NCBI GenBank assembly: GCA_946902985.2
Contig: OX336388.2
Location: 129,458,346 to 129,522,345 of the forward strand
DNA: 64,000 bases
From: Meconema thalassinum
Taxonomy: Eukaryota; Arthropoda; Insecta; Orthoptera; Tettigoniidae
Direction of reading: 5' to 3'
Part shown: positions 32,531 through 42,769 of the stretch, piece after piece
How the letters are laid out: the number at the start of each line of letters is the position of its first letter
How positions within the stretch are numbered: the first letter of the stretch is position 1
Notes under the pieces: generated by a model
The model's input: the letters and a program-made list of their open reading frames with translations, nothing else
Told to the model about the DNA's origin: nothing
Database searches by the model: none
Made by a program: the position numbers and the translations under genes

Positions 32531-34123
32531 GGTGAAATTTTCATGAAAATTTCATTTTTTCTATTTTCTGTAAAAAATGTATGTAGTTTCAGGATTATAA
32601 TCCCAAAGTTTCAATGCTGTACTTCAATTCTAAGGGCGTCAAAAAATCGAAACGTTATAGCGCCACGCCCCCTATTTTGCTGTCACCAGAACAGCTTGTC
32701 AGGAATCCGTATATATTTTGCCACTCTGAACGTCATTGCGAGGAAATGTTTGATGTCATTGTTCAGAAGGCTGTGGACAAGATTGCGGCTGTTCAGGCTC
32801 TTTGTTGTTGAGTAACCATGGATACCACGAGGTTAATAAATGTGTGTTACCTGTGATAAGCAATTCTGTCGAATATTTATTTCCAGTTGTTGATTAGGTT
32901 CTGTAGGCTACTGGTTTTAACGTAAATATGGGGAGAATAAGAGGTGGAATGTTTAAAAGAGTGAAAAGTAATAGGATTCAATGTACAGGTACCGGCACAG
33001 TGAAGGGAATTGTCCCGCAAATTTTGAATAGCAGTGCATCTACAAAAAAAATCAGTGAGAGTATTTTACCTGACATTAGCTCCGAAGAAACTTCTAATAG
33101 TTGTTTCAGATTAATAGACAACGAACTACTTAGTTATTGAGGTTTTAAGGGGCGTAACTACGAGGTCATCTGTGAAGCAATTCATAACAGCTGTACATGT
33201 GCCATTTGTGGCCCAAAGTCTATGAAATTGTATGATGATGGTACAGAAAGGATTGGCATCGTTAGTACACTACATGCTGTTTATGAGGAGTGCAAAGCAG
33301 ACAGTAAGTTTAAACCATCACTTATAAACAAATGGATTTATGATGCTTACATTAGATTTTGCTATGGGATGAGGTGTGGGAAGGGGAGCTAATTTATTTT
33401 GTGGCGTGATGAATATGCCACCACCTGTCAATAGGTTTACAGATCTCAACACAAGATAGCTAATTTCCTTGGAAGAAGTTGTCAAAACAACCTTACTGGC
33501 TGCAAAGGAACTAGTAGAAGCAGAAGAAGATGAGGGGTATGGATATGGCCTGCACTGAAAACTTGAGCCCTAGGTATTGCATTGTAATATGTAGATTAAA
33601 CTTCAAATTAAGTTTCCCGTAAATTACATTTTTTCACTTATAAGGTGCATTTTCTCAGACACTACTGCCTAGAAAGCAACGAAACTTGGTAGTCTCCTTC
33701 TAAATAGGACTGTGCACAATCCCGTGCACCAGATTGTTTTTGGCCTATTATAGAAGTTATGATATGGATAAGAACATTTTCATGCAGATTTTTTAAAATA
33801 ATGCCGTTTTTTTAATTTTTTCATTTGAGTAATTTAAAAGGTATCAAAATTCTGTTGAACAGGATTCTAAGTTGAGTCTTTTTAAATCTGTGATAAAAAT
33901 ATCAGAAGAAATTCCACTAGTTCTGGAGAAAATGCACCTTAAAAATTCAGGGTGAGCAATTTTTTTTAATGTATTAAGATTCTATGATCATATTGAGTTA
34001 CAAATGCAATGCAATATCAAGCAGCATGTTGGCAATAACCATACAAAATATGAACTAAATATCTCTAAAAATGTAGAAATTATGGACATTTATCTACGGC
34101 CATGTTTTTAACCTACATCCTCC
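32521..34123 (+). mobile_element. Mutator-like (MULE) DNA transposon remnant, 1.6 kb
   Basis: The ends share GGAGGATGTAGGT in inverted orientation; further inward the match fades. It lies between CTTAAG (left) and TTTAAG (right). The sister sequence without the insert (35,920-35,940 in reverse complement) reads straight through CTTAAGCATTC, so the boundaries are supported by an empty site. The duplication is short or decayed (MULEs usually make about 9 bp). It carries a broken transposase. Confidence 0.7.
32928..33560 (+). pseudogene. Mutator-like transposase, N-terminal region (broken)
   Basis: Begins MGRIRGGMFKRVKSNRI, an arrangement seen at the start of animal Mutator-type transposases, and stays open to 33,140. 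A short LINE-tail-like piece (about 33,138-33,170) follows. Coding text resumes with CTCAICGPKSMKLYDDG (a Cys-x2-Cys finger) and INKWIYDAYIRF. After a frameshift comes FCGVMNMPPPVNRF, a strong family motif (FCGxMNMPPP), then AAKELVEAEEDE. The catalytic domain is absent. Confidence 0.65.
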
Positions 34124-35930
34124 TTTAAGCATTCCTCGTCACTGTTTTGAACGTTGTTTCGAACAGCACTAAAGAACAGTTCCATTTTTATTAGTTCTTT
34201 TTACAATATATGTATGTCCTTTATAGTAAGAACATGGCTTATCATAGCTAGTCGTTGATACTTTCATGTCAAAGTTAAGCATAAACTAATCTCTAGTAAA
34301 GTTAACTTGGTAATGGACATGATAGTTTGTAGTATGTGCAGTTTAAAATAAGAGCAAAAGTGAGAGCAAAATGGTAGAAAAGTGGTATAAGAGTGTTAGC
34401 AGTTTATAGTAGTCATGATTTTTACTACAATGTAATTTCTAAACCATAGTAGTGAGTAATCAGTTAGTCTTGGTTCAGACAAGTGTAAACAATTCTCTAA
34501 CGAATCAGAGCTCAAGTTTTCATTATGAAACAGTTGTGCAACCAATTAGGTGTCGGTACTTGATAGTTTCACACATGAACAAAAAAATCCAACATGTCTG
34601 TCATGAATTACATGATTTTGAAAGTTGACAATGGATATCCAATCAGCCATTGTAGTTGCAAGGTCAAACACAAATACAAAATTAGCATGAACCTTTAAGG
34701 TAACAGTAAAATACTATGAAATAGACCTGCAAGAAATTTGGAAATCCATATTAGAAGTTTGCAACACCATTCTTTTAGCCTATATAAATTACCGACCTGG
34801 AAAGTGTGTACCGTTCCTCACGTTAGAGTCTTTAAACCAATGTATCAATAACACAAGTCAACAAACAAAACATTTTGTGTTGAGTCTATTATTTAATGCA
34901 TATATTCTGTATACATAGAACCTTGTCACGTGACATGTTCTGCAAGTTTAGACTTGCTTTAAGACTGAGTATGACGTTATAGATGGATGAGGGGTGGAGG
35001 CTGACAAAAAAGGAAAATGTTTTTGTTTAATGAAAAGTCATGTCTCCCCCCCCCCCATTCTCATCCATCTATGAAGTCATAGCCAGTCTTAAAGCAAGTC
35101 TAAACTTGTAGAACATGTCACGTGACAAGGTTCGTTGTAGACAGAATATATGCATTAATTAATAAATTCAACACAAAATGTTTTGTTTGTTGACGTGTGT
35201 TATTGATACATTGGTTTAAAGAGTTTAACGTTCGGAACGGTACACACTTTTCATGTCGGTAATTTATATAGGCTAAAAGAATGGTGTTGCAAGCTTCTAA
35301 TGAAGGATTTCCAAATTTCTTTCATAGTATTTTTCTGTTACCTTAGAGATTAATGCTAATTTTGCCTTTGTGTTTGACATTGTAACTACAATGGTTGATT
35401 GGATATCGATTTTCAACTTTCAAAATCATGTAATTCATGTCAGACATGATGGATTTTTTGTTCATGTGTGAAACAATCAAGTACCAATACCTAATTGGTT
35501 ACACAACTGTTTCATAATGAAAATCTCGAGCTCTGATTCGTTAGAGAATTGTTTACACTTGACTGAACCAAGACTAACTGACTTCTCACTACTAAGGTTT
35601 AGAAATTACATTGTAGTAAAAATCATGACTACTATAAAGTCCTACCACTCTTATACCACTTTGCTACCACTTTTCTACCATTTTGGTCTCACTTTTGCTC
35701 TCACTTTAAACTGCACATACTACAAACTATCATTTTTATTACGAAGTTAACTTTACTAGAGATTAGTTTATGCTTAACTTTGACATGAAAGTATCAACGA
35801 CTAGCTATGGTAAGCCATGTGCTTACTATAAATGACACACATGTATTGTAAAAAGAACTAATAAAAATGGAACTGTTATTTAGTGCTGTTCGAAACAACG
35901 TTCAAAACAGTGTCGACGAATGCTTAAGAA
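34124..35930. repeat. P2 palindrome centre, copy A (arms about 880 bp, loop about 45 bp)
   Basis: 34,124-35,000 and 35,046-35,930 are inverted copies, roughly 90% alike by eye. The loop holds GGAAAATGTTTTTGTTTAATG, next to a C-run. TATATAAATTACCGACCTGG (34,780) and its mirror (35,262) resemble a TATA-type core promoter, placed symmetrically. Confidence 0.9.
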
Positions 35931-36495
35931 AAAAGGCTCCAACATACTTATTTCAATCGAACATCATTGTAAATCTCAAAATAATACTCATTTAAATGGA
36001 CAAAATACTCTAACCAAGGTAAAAAAAAGCAAGTCCAAGAAAACATACTGTGGCTCAAGATAGTGCATTGTTTGTTAAAAAGCATTTATAGTATTATCTC
36101 CTGAAAAAGACATGTTAGGACAGTCGTTAACGTCTAAGAAACCCCTAACACTATTAAAGGCATCACAAACTATGCAAAAGGTTGTTGCATTGCAAGAGGA
36201 ACAAAAAGGATTAAATAGTAATAGTGATGATAATGATTATATTGATGATGATGATAATGATGATAATGATGGTAATGATGATGATGATGATGATGATGAT
36301 AATGATGAAAGTGGTAATGCTCTGTTTACCCCCAAACAATCATTTGTTAAATTTGTTTACTGGAACAATCCCCGGTAAGCTAATCCAGCGGCTTCAGCAC
36401 TTGCATGCCTGTAAACAGGCTGGTCATACCGAATATGAGAAAGAACTATTGGATATAGAAAATGAGCTTCGTCGTGCCAAAATTATTGTGTAATG
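35925..36495 (+). pseudogene. acidic-protein gene, inner paralogue, copy A
   Basis: An upstream frame from ATG 35,921 reads MLKKKGSNILISIEHHC, then LTKVKKSKSKK, matching block order in P1 and in the outer paralogue. From 36,112 a new frame gives MLGQSLTSKKPLTLLKASQT, EEQKGLNS, the Asp/Asn tract and FVYWNNPR before a stop. The C-terminal block KLIQRLQHLHACKQAGHTEY continues in another frame to a stop at 36,491. The block order is constant across copies. I do not know the family; the YWNNP/AGHT/ELRRA C-terminus resembles, from memory only, uncharacterised proteins of animal DNA transposons. Confidence 0.65.
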
Positions 36496-36729
36496 GATCC
36501 ACGTAACCGCTTAAACTATTTCTTAACAATATATGTAATATTAAAAATTCAGGGTGAGCAATTTTTTTTTAATGTATTAAGATTCTATGATCATATTGAG
36601 TTACAAATGCAATGCAATATCAAGCAGCATGTTGGCAATAACCATACAAAATATGAACTAAATATCTCTAAAAATGTAGAAATTATGGACATTTATCTAC
36701 GGCCATGTTTTTAACCTACATCCTCCTTT

Positions 36730-38530
36730 AAGCATTCCTCGTCACTGTTTTGAACGTTGTTTCGAACAGCACTAAAGAACAGTTGCATTTTTATTAGTTC
36801 TTTTTACAATATATGTATGTCCTTTATAGTAAGAACATGGCTTATCATAGCTAGTCGTTGATACTTTCATGTCAAAGTTAAGCATAAACTAATCTCTAGT
36901 AAAGTTAACTTGGTAATGGACATGATAGTTTGTAGTATGTGCAGTTTAAAATAAGAGCAAAAGTGAGAGCAAAATGGTAGAAAAGTGGTATAAGAGTGTT
37001 AGCAGTTTATAGTAGTCATGATTTTTACTACAATGTAATTTCTAAACCATAGTAGTGAGTAATCAGTTAGTCTTGGTTCAGACAAGTGTAAACAATTCTC
37101 TAACGAATCAGAGCTCAAGTTTTCATTATGAAACAGTTGTGCAACCAATTAGGTGTCGGTACTTGATAGTTTCACACATGAACAAAAAAATCCAACATGT
37201 CTGTCATGAATTACATGATTTTGAAAGTTGACAATGGATATCCAATCAGCCATTGTAGTTGCAAGGTCAAACACAAATACAAAATTAGCATGAACCTTTA
37301 AGGTAACAGTAAAATACTATGAAATAGACCTGCAAGAAATTTGGAAATCCATATTAGAAGTTTGCAACACCATTCTTTTAGCCTATATAAATTACCGACC
37401 TGGAAAGTGTGTACCGTTCCTCACGTTAGAGTCTTTAAACCAATGTATCAATAACACAAGTCAACAAACAAAACATTTTGTGTTGAGTCTATTATTTAAT
37501 GCATATATTCTGTATACATAGAACCTTGTCACGTGACATGTTCTGCAAGTTTAGACTTGCTTTAAGACTGAGTATGACGTTATAGATGGATGAGGGGTGG
37601 AGGCTGACAAAAAAGGAAAATGTTTTTGTTTAATGAAAAGTCATGTCTCCCCCCCCCCATTCTCATCCATCTATGAAGTCATAGCCAGTCTTAAAGCAAG
37701 TCTAAACTTGTAGAACATGTCACGTGACAAGGTTCGTTGTAGACAGAATATATGCATTAATTAATAAATTCAACACAAAATGTTTTGTTTGTTGACGTGT
37801 GTTATTGATACATTGGTTTAAAGAGTTTAACGTTCGGAACGGTACACACTTTTCATGTCGGTAATTTATATAGGCTAAAAGAATGGTGTTGCAAACTTCT
37901 AATGAAGGATTTCCAAATTTCTTTCATAGTATTTTTCTGTTACCTTAGAGATTAATGCTAATTTTGCCTTTGTGTTTGACATTGTAACTACAATGGTTGA
38001 TTGGATATCGATTTTCAACTTTCAAAATCATGTAATTCATGTCAGACATGATGGATTTTTTGTTCATGTGTGAAACAATCAAGTACCAATACCTAATTGG
38101 TTACACAACTGTTTCATAATGAAAATCTCGAGCTCTGATTCGTTAGAGAATTGTTTACACTTGACTGAACCAAGACTAACTGACTTCTCACTACTAAGGT
38201 TTAGAAATTACATTGTAGTAAAAATCATGACTACTATAAAGTCCTACCACTCTTATACCACTTTGCTACCACTTTTCTACCATTTTGGTCTCACTTTTGC
38301 TCTCACTTTAAACTGCACATACTACAAACTATCATTTTTATTACGAAGTTAACTTTACTAGAGATTAGTTTATGCTTAACTTTGACATGAAAGTATCAAC
38401 GACTAGCTATGGTAAGCCATGTGCTTACTATAAATGACACACATGTATTGTAAAAAGAACTAATAAAAATGGAACTGTTATTTAGTGCTGTTCGAAACAA
38501 CGTTCAAAACAGTGTCGACGAATGCTTAAG
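36730..38530. repeat. P2 palindrome centre, copy B
   Basis: Same inverted structure as 34,124-35,930, shifted by about 2,602 bp. Confidence 0.9.
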
Positions 38531-39092
38531 AAAAAAGGCTCCAACATACTTATTTCAATCGAACATCATTGTAAATCTCAAAATAATACTCATTTAAATG
38601 GACAAAATACTCTAACCAAGGTAAAAAAAAGCAAGTCCAAGAAAACATACTGTGGCTCAAGATAGTGCATTGTTTGTTAAAAAGCATTTATAGTATTATC
38701 TCCTGAAAAAGACATGTTAGGACAGTCGTTAACGTCTAAGAAACCCCTAACACTATTAAAGGCATCACAAACTATGCAAAAGGTTGTTGCATTGCAAGAG
38801 GAACAAAAAGGATTAAATAGTAATAGTGATGATAATGATTATATTGATGATGATGATAATGATGATAATGATGGTAATGATGATGATGATGATGATGATA
38901 ATGATGAAAGTGGTAATGCTCTGTTTACCCCCAAACAATCATTTGTTAAATTTGTTTACTGGAACAATCCCCGGTAAGCTAATCCAGCGGCTTCAGCACT
39001 TGCATGCCTGTAAACAGGCTGGTCATACCGAATATGAGAAAGAACTATTGGATATAGAAAATGAGCTTCGTCGTGCCAAAATTATTTTGTAA
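38527..39092 (+). pseudogene. acidic-protein gene, inner paralogue, copy B
   Basis: Duplicate of 35,925-36,495 with one codon fewer in the Asp tract and a final Leu in place of Val. It carries the same frame change at CCCCGGTAAG. Confidence 0.65.
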
Positions 39093-39141
39093 TGGATCCA
39101 CGTAACCGCTTAAACTATTTCTTAACAATATATGTAATATT

Positions 39142-39222
39142 TTCTACCACTTTGCTATCTCTTTTCTACCACTTTTCTACCACTTTGCTACCACTTTTCT
39201 ACCACTTTGCTACCACTTTAAA
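39142..39222. repeat. 11-bp microsatellite, mirror copy
   Basis: TTTCTACCACTTTGCTACC-type units, longer than the mirror at 31,841-31,898. Confidence 0.85.
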
Positions 39223-39425
39223 CTGTACATATTAAAAATAAAAGCTAACGCTAAATGATTCTATTACCACAACAGTTATAACCTTTACAGTGAGCAAATC
39301 ATACTAACAGGTTAGTTGCTACTATGGAACTTACTACAAATAACCAAGGTAAACAACGTGTACTCTATAAAGACTACTCTTATAACTATAAACGACAAAA
39401 TGTAAAAGGAATAATATTCTGGCAA

Positions 39426-39474
39426 CGGGGCTACATGACCGCGTTGTCGCAGCCCCTAAACTAAGGAACCAACC
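39426..39474 (+). mobile_element. very short 5'-truncated SINE insertion
   Basis: Only the last 49 bp of the 515-bp SINE (CGGGGCTACATGACCGCG through GGAACCAACC), flanked by AATATTCTGGCAA at 39,413-39,425 and 39,475-39,487. The left arm of P2 lacks it (ATATTCTGGCAATGC is continuous there in reverse complement). Confidence 0.88.
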
Positions 39475-39486
39475 AATATTCTGGCA

Positions 39487-39880
39487 ATGCTCAAAAGAGA
39501 GGTCAAAAAATGTCGAGCCAATCTAAAAAGTAGAAATGGTGAGGTTTTAAGTGTGAGTGATCATCAATGTGGTGATCCAAATGAAACGCTGTTTGTGTCG
39601 ATAAAAAATCATGACAATGCTAAAAAGCTAGCACAATAAAAAAAATTTGCTACTCAAAATAGTGGATTGTTTATTGAGCAACGTTTAACCCCTGTTGTAA
39701 ACGTTACGTTTAATCCATCTTCCACGTCTCAAGAGTCATCAACATCACAGACTATGCAAACGGTGGTGTAGTTGTTGTTGTTTTAAGGGGCTGAAATACA
39801 AGGTCATCTGCCCTTGATATGCAAGAGGTGGTATTGCAAGAGGATCAAAAAGGACTAAATACTAATAGAGAGAAGAGAGT
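39487..39880 (+). pseudogene. acidic-protein gene, outer paralogue, P2 right arm
   Basis: A clean 50-codon frame, MLKREVKKCRANLKSRNGE through SVSDHQCGDPNETLF to KKLAQ, ends at a TAA (39,637-39,639). A one-base shift later the protein continues with KFATQNSGLF, LTPVV and SQTMQTVV. A LINE 3'-tail-like piece (39,768-39,815) interrupts it, then LQEDQKGLNTN. These blocks match the inner paralogue (SQTMQKVVALQEEQKGLNS) and P1. The acidic tract is missing here. Confidence 0.65.
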
Positions 39881-40119
39881 TGTATTTTGTATGTAACTAT
39901 TGTACAAGTACTTACATTAAATAAAAATAGTGTATGGGTATTGTCTATTTTTCTTAACTGCTATCCCCACGTCCTACTATTAATGCAATTGTTAACCATT
40001 AAGAGTCTCTAGCTATGTTTAGAAAGAGACTAGTCTTAAACAATACACTCTATTTGTGGTTTGTGTACCGAGCATCATAATAATACAGTGTCGCCAAGCC
40101 ATGTTCAGGCAATAGTTAA

Positions 40120-40204
40120 GTCAGGTAAGGGGTTCGAACCCTTGCTCCCCTGTACTGGAAATTTGAACTTAAGTGAAACGCCTTAACAACTTGGCCAATC
40201 TGAC
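40120..40204 (-). tRNA. tRNA-Leu(UAA)-like gene in P2 right arm
   Basis: Mirror of 30,901-30,985. Same anticodon loop and T arm. Differences include one G-to-T change in the D loop (AAGTTGTTAAGG), which hits the conserved GG, so this copy is probably less fit. Confidence 0.5.
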
Positions 40205-40484
40205 AGTTAATAATTTAATTCGTTCTGTACACTTAAGTGTTTACAAAACTTTCCAGTGTACGTTGACTCAACCACTTGCTTGTTTTTAAATGTAGTTTTT
40301 TGTTTTTCCATAACATTGGAGTTATGAGTCTTGTGAACTGGGTGTTTAATATAGGGTTTAAGGCATTTTTAAAATAATTTTAGAAAAGCTCTGAGGTATC
40401 GTGCAATGGGTTTTAGTAATGCATTACTGTTCGTTGACTAACATTTACCATTACACAACATTATTTTGGTGATCTCTACATGTT

Positions 40485-41520
40485 GTTGTTTGAGTCTTCA
40501 GTCTTTCAACTGGTTTGATGCAGATCTCCATGCCTCCCTGTCCTGAGCTATCATTTCATCTCTACATAGCTAACACACCCTACAGCCAAGGCAATCTGTT
40601 TAACATATTCTAACCTTGGTCTCCCCTACTGTTCTTGTCCTCAACCTTTCCTTCCATAACTAGGCTTGCTATTTCTGGGTGCCTTAGTATGTGACCAAAC
40701 AACCTATCTCTTGTCTTTATTAGCAGTTGCCAGAAACATCTCTCCTCTCCCACTAGTCTTAATACCTCTTTGTTTGTAACCCTCTTTACCCATCTCATCT
40801 TCATCATTCTCCTGTAACACCTCATTTCAAACACTTCAATTCTCCACTTTTCTGCTACACCAATAGTCCAAGCGGCTTTGGTGGCGTAGATGGTAGCATG
40901 CTGAGCTTCCATGCCCAATATCGCGGTTCTTACCCGGCCGAAGTCGTCGGATTTTTAAGAGCGTTAAAAATCCCTCAGTATGCCTTCCTTCGGAGGGGAA
41001 GTAAACCCGGCGGTCCCATGCCATAGATTTATGGCATGTTAAATAACCTTCCGTTAATTACACCTCTGTGAAGCTAAATTATATAGGGGTTAAACATTTG
41101 ACTAACGTTCTTAGGTTCGTACGTTCGTCGTCAAGAGCCGACTGCGGTGGCATCTGGTAACTAAGTACTGAACTAGTTGGTCGTTGACGGAGGCATTTGG
41201 CGGCAAAAGTAGGAACCACTTGAAAGAATTCAATGTCTGCAGTTCTTAATTGAATTAAAACAGATACACACACTAATACAGCCATCACAATTAACACCGG
41301 TTATCGGACAGATTCTACACACGCCCAAAGTACACGGGGCTACATGACCGCGTTGCCACAGCTCCTTAACTGAGGAACCAACCAACCAATAGTCCAAGTT
41401 TCACTTTCATACAGTGCCACATTCCAGAAAATGTTCTTCAAAAAATGATTCCTAATACCTAAATCTATATTCAATGTCAACAGATTCCTTTTCTGTAGAA
41501 ATGCTTTCCTTGCCTGAGCT
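40485..41520 (-). pseudogene. LINE 3'-end fragment in P2 right arm, split by a SINE
   Basis: Antisense reading gives RCFWQLLIKTRDRL, GHILRHPEIA, VMEGKVEDKN and, beyond the SINE, the more N-terminal part (AFLQKRN near 41,490). The SINE at 40,873-41,386 separates the two parts. Confidence 0.8.
40873..41386 (+). mobile_element. full-length 515-bp tRNA-derived SINE
   Basis: Flanked by CAATAGTCCAAG at 40,861-40,872 and 41,387-41,398. The tRNA-like head includes TTTGGTGGCGTAGATGG. The body has GCCGAAGTCGTCGG, CTTCCTTCGGAGGGG and CATGCCATAGATTTATGGCATG. The 3' end is GGGGCTACATGACCGCG with a (CCAA)n tail. Other copies: 58,154-58,578, 59,691-60,199, 63,428-63,833 and fragments at 18,277 and 39,426. 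Confidence 0.92.
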
Positions 41521-42062
41521 ACATAAGTAACCTAATCGTCTCTGATATAATGTCTTGTTTAGCAAACATAGTCGCTTAGTAGGCCTAAGGATCTGTTGTA
41601 TATAACCCAAAATAGCAAACAGTTTTCTAAAACCCTACTCACTGGTCAATAACAAGCATAGGCTCCCTGGTAGCTAACTCATGTCTGGTTAGTCAATTCT
41701 TATTGTAAGGCCAGTCAAAACCTAAAAATTCATCTTAACATATAGTCTAATCATCTTTCTATCTACATACCAGTGTCTAATAAATAGTCAATATTAGTTT
41801 GGTCTTTGCCTAAAATCTAAAATTAATAACTAAATTCCAAAATTTAAATCAAAAAAATTATATAGTACAGAAAACATAATTTCAAGTAACAAATCCTTAT
41901 ATGTATTTCTTTACTAATTAGTTACCAAACATTTTCAGTCAATGACATTCTGGTTTGGTCTTTTCACAAAATCTAAAATAAAATAAAATAAAATATAAAT
42001 TATTAAATCTTAAATGTAAAATTTAAAATATAAAATCTAAAAAGAAACAATTCATAGTAAAG

Positions 42063-42394
42063 GATAAGCGTCCGTGGCTTAGGCGGCAGCACGCCGGCCT
42101 CTCACCGCTGGGTCCGTGGTTCAAATCCCGGTCACTCCATGTGAGATCTGTGCTGGACAAAACGGAGGCAGACCGGTTTTTCTCCGGGTACTCCGGTTTT
42201 CCCTGTCAAAATTTCATTCCAGCAACACTCTCCACTATCATTTCATTTCATCTGTCATTCATTTAATCATTGCCCCAGAGGAGTGCGTCAGGCCTCGGCA
42301 GCCGGCACAGTCCATATCCTCGCCGCTAGATGGGGGCTTCATTCATTCCATTCCTGACCCGGTCGGAGACTGGAAGCAGGCTGTGGATTTTCAT
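42063..42394 (+). mobile_element. tRNA-derived SINE, second family, full length
   Basis: Flanked by TTCATAGTAAAG at 42,051-42,062 and 42,395-42,406. The head has TGGCTTAGGCGG and GGTTCAAATCC. The body includes CTCCGGGTACTCCGG. It is the same family as the antisense copy at 1-170. Confidence 0.9.
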
Positions 42395-42460
42395 TTCATA
42401 GTAAAGAAATGTAATACCAAGTAATACAAATCCTTATATGTCTTTCTTTAATAATAATTA

Positions 42461-42769
42461 CCAAACCAAACCCAAACCCCGTGGCACTACAGCCCATGAA
42501 GAGCCTAGGTCTACCAAGCGACCGCTGCCCAGCCATTTGGCCTGCAGATATTGGGGTGACGCGTGGTCAGCGCATCGGGTCCTCTCGGCCGTTAATCTTG
42601 GTTTTCGTGACTGGGGCGCTGTCTCACTGTGAGACAGCTACTCAATTGTCCTCACGAGGCTGAGTGCACCCCGTTCAGTTTCTAAAATCCCTGATAGAGC
42701 CGGGAATCGAACCCGGGGCCTCCGTGTGAGAGGCAGGCGCGCTACCCCATCACCACGGGGCCGGCTTAG
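42461..42769 (-). mobile_element. tRNA-derived SINE, third family, antisense
   Basis: Flanked by TAATAATTA at 42,452-42,460 and 42,770-42,778. In antisense the head reads CCCGTGGTGATGGGGTAGCG and GGGTTCGATTCCCGG, a well-preserved tRNA-like head. The 3' end has a GGTTTGGTTTGG-like tail. Confidence 0.88.

Larger units (their letters stand above)
33939..36540 (+). repeat. 2,602-bp tandem duplication, copy A
   Basis: Everything from AAAAATTCAGGGTGAGC (33,941) to AATATATGTAATATT is repeated directly at 36,541-39,142 with a constant offset of 2,602 bp at the start. It contains the right end of the MULE, the inner left arm, the palindrome centre, the inner right arm and an acidic-protein gene. Confidence 0.95.
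36541..39142 (+). repeat. 2,602-bp tandem duplication, copy B
   Basis: Nearly identical to copy A. Differences seen: GAACAGTTGC for GAACAGTTCC (36,785), GCAAACTTC for GCAAGCTTC (37,893), a shorter C-run (37,650) and one fewer GAT in the acidic tract. This is recent, or an assembly duplication. Confidence 0.95.

Noticed and set aside
34000..39200. CRISPR-like array from direct repeats
   Set aside because: The repeats are a 2.6-kb tandem duplication and mirrored arms in an animal genome; no short regular repeat-spacer pattern.
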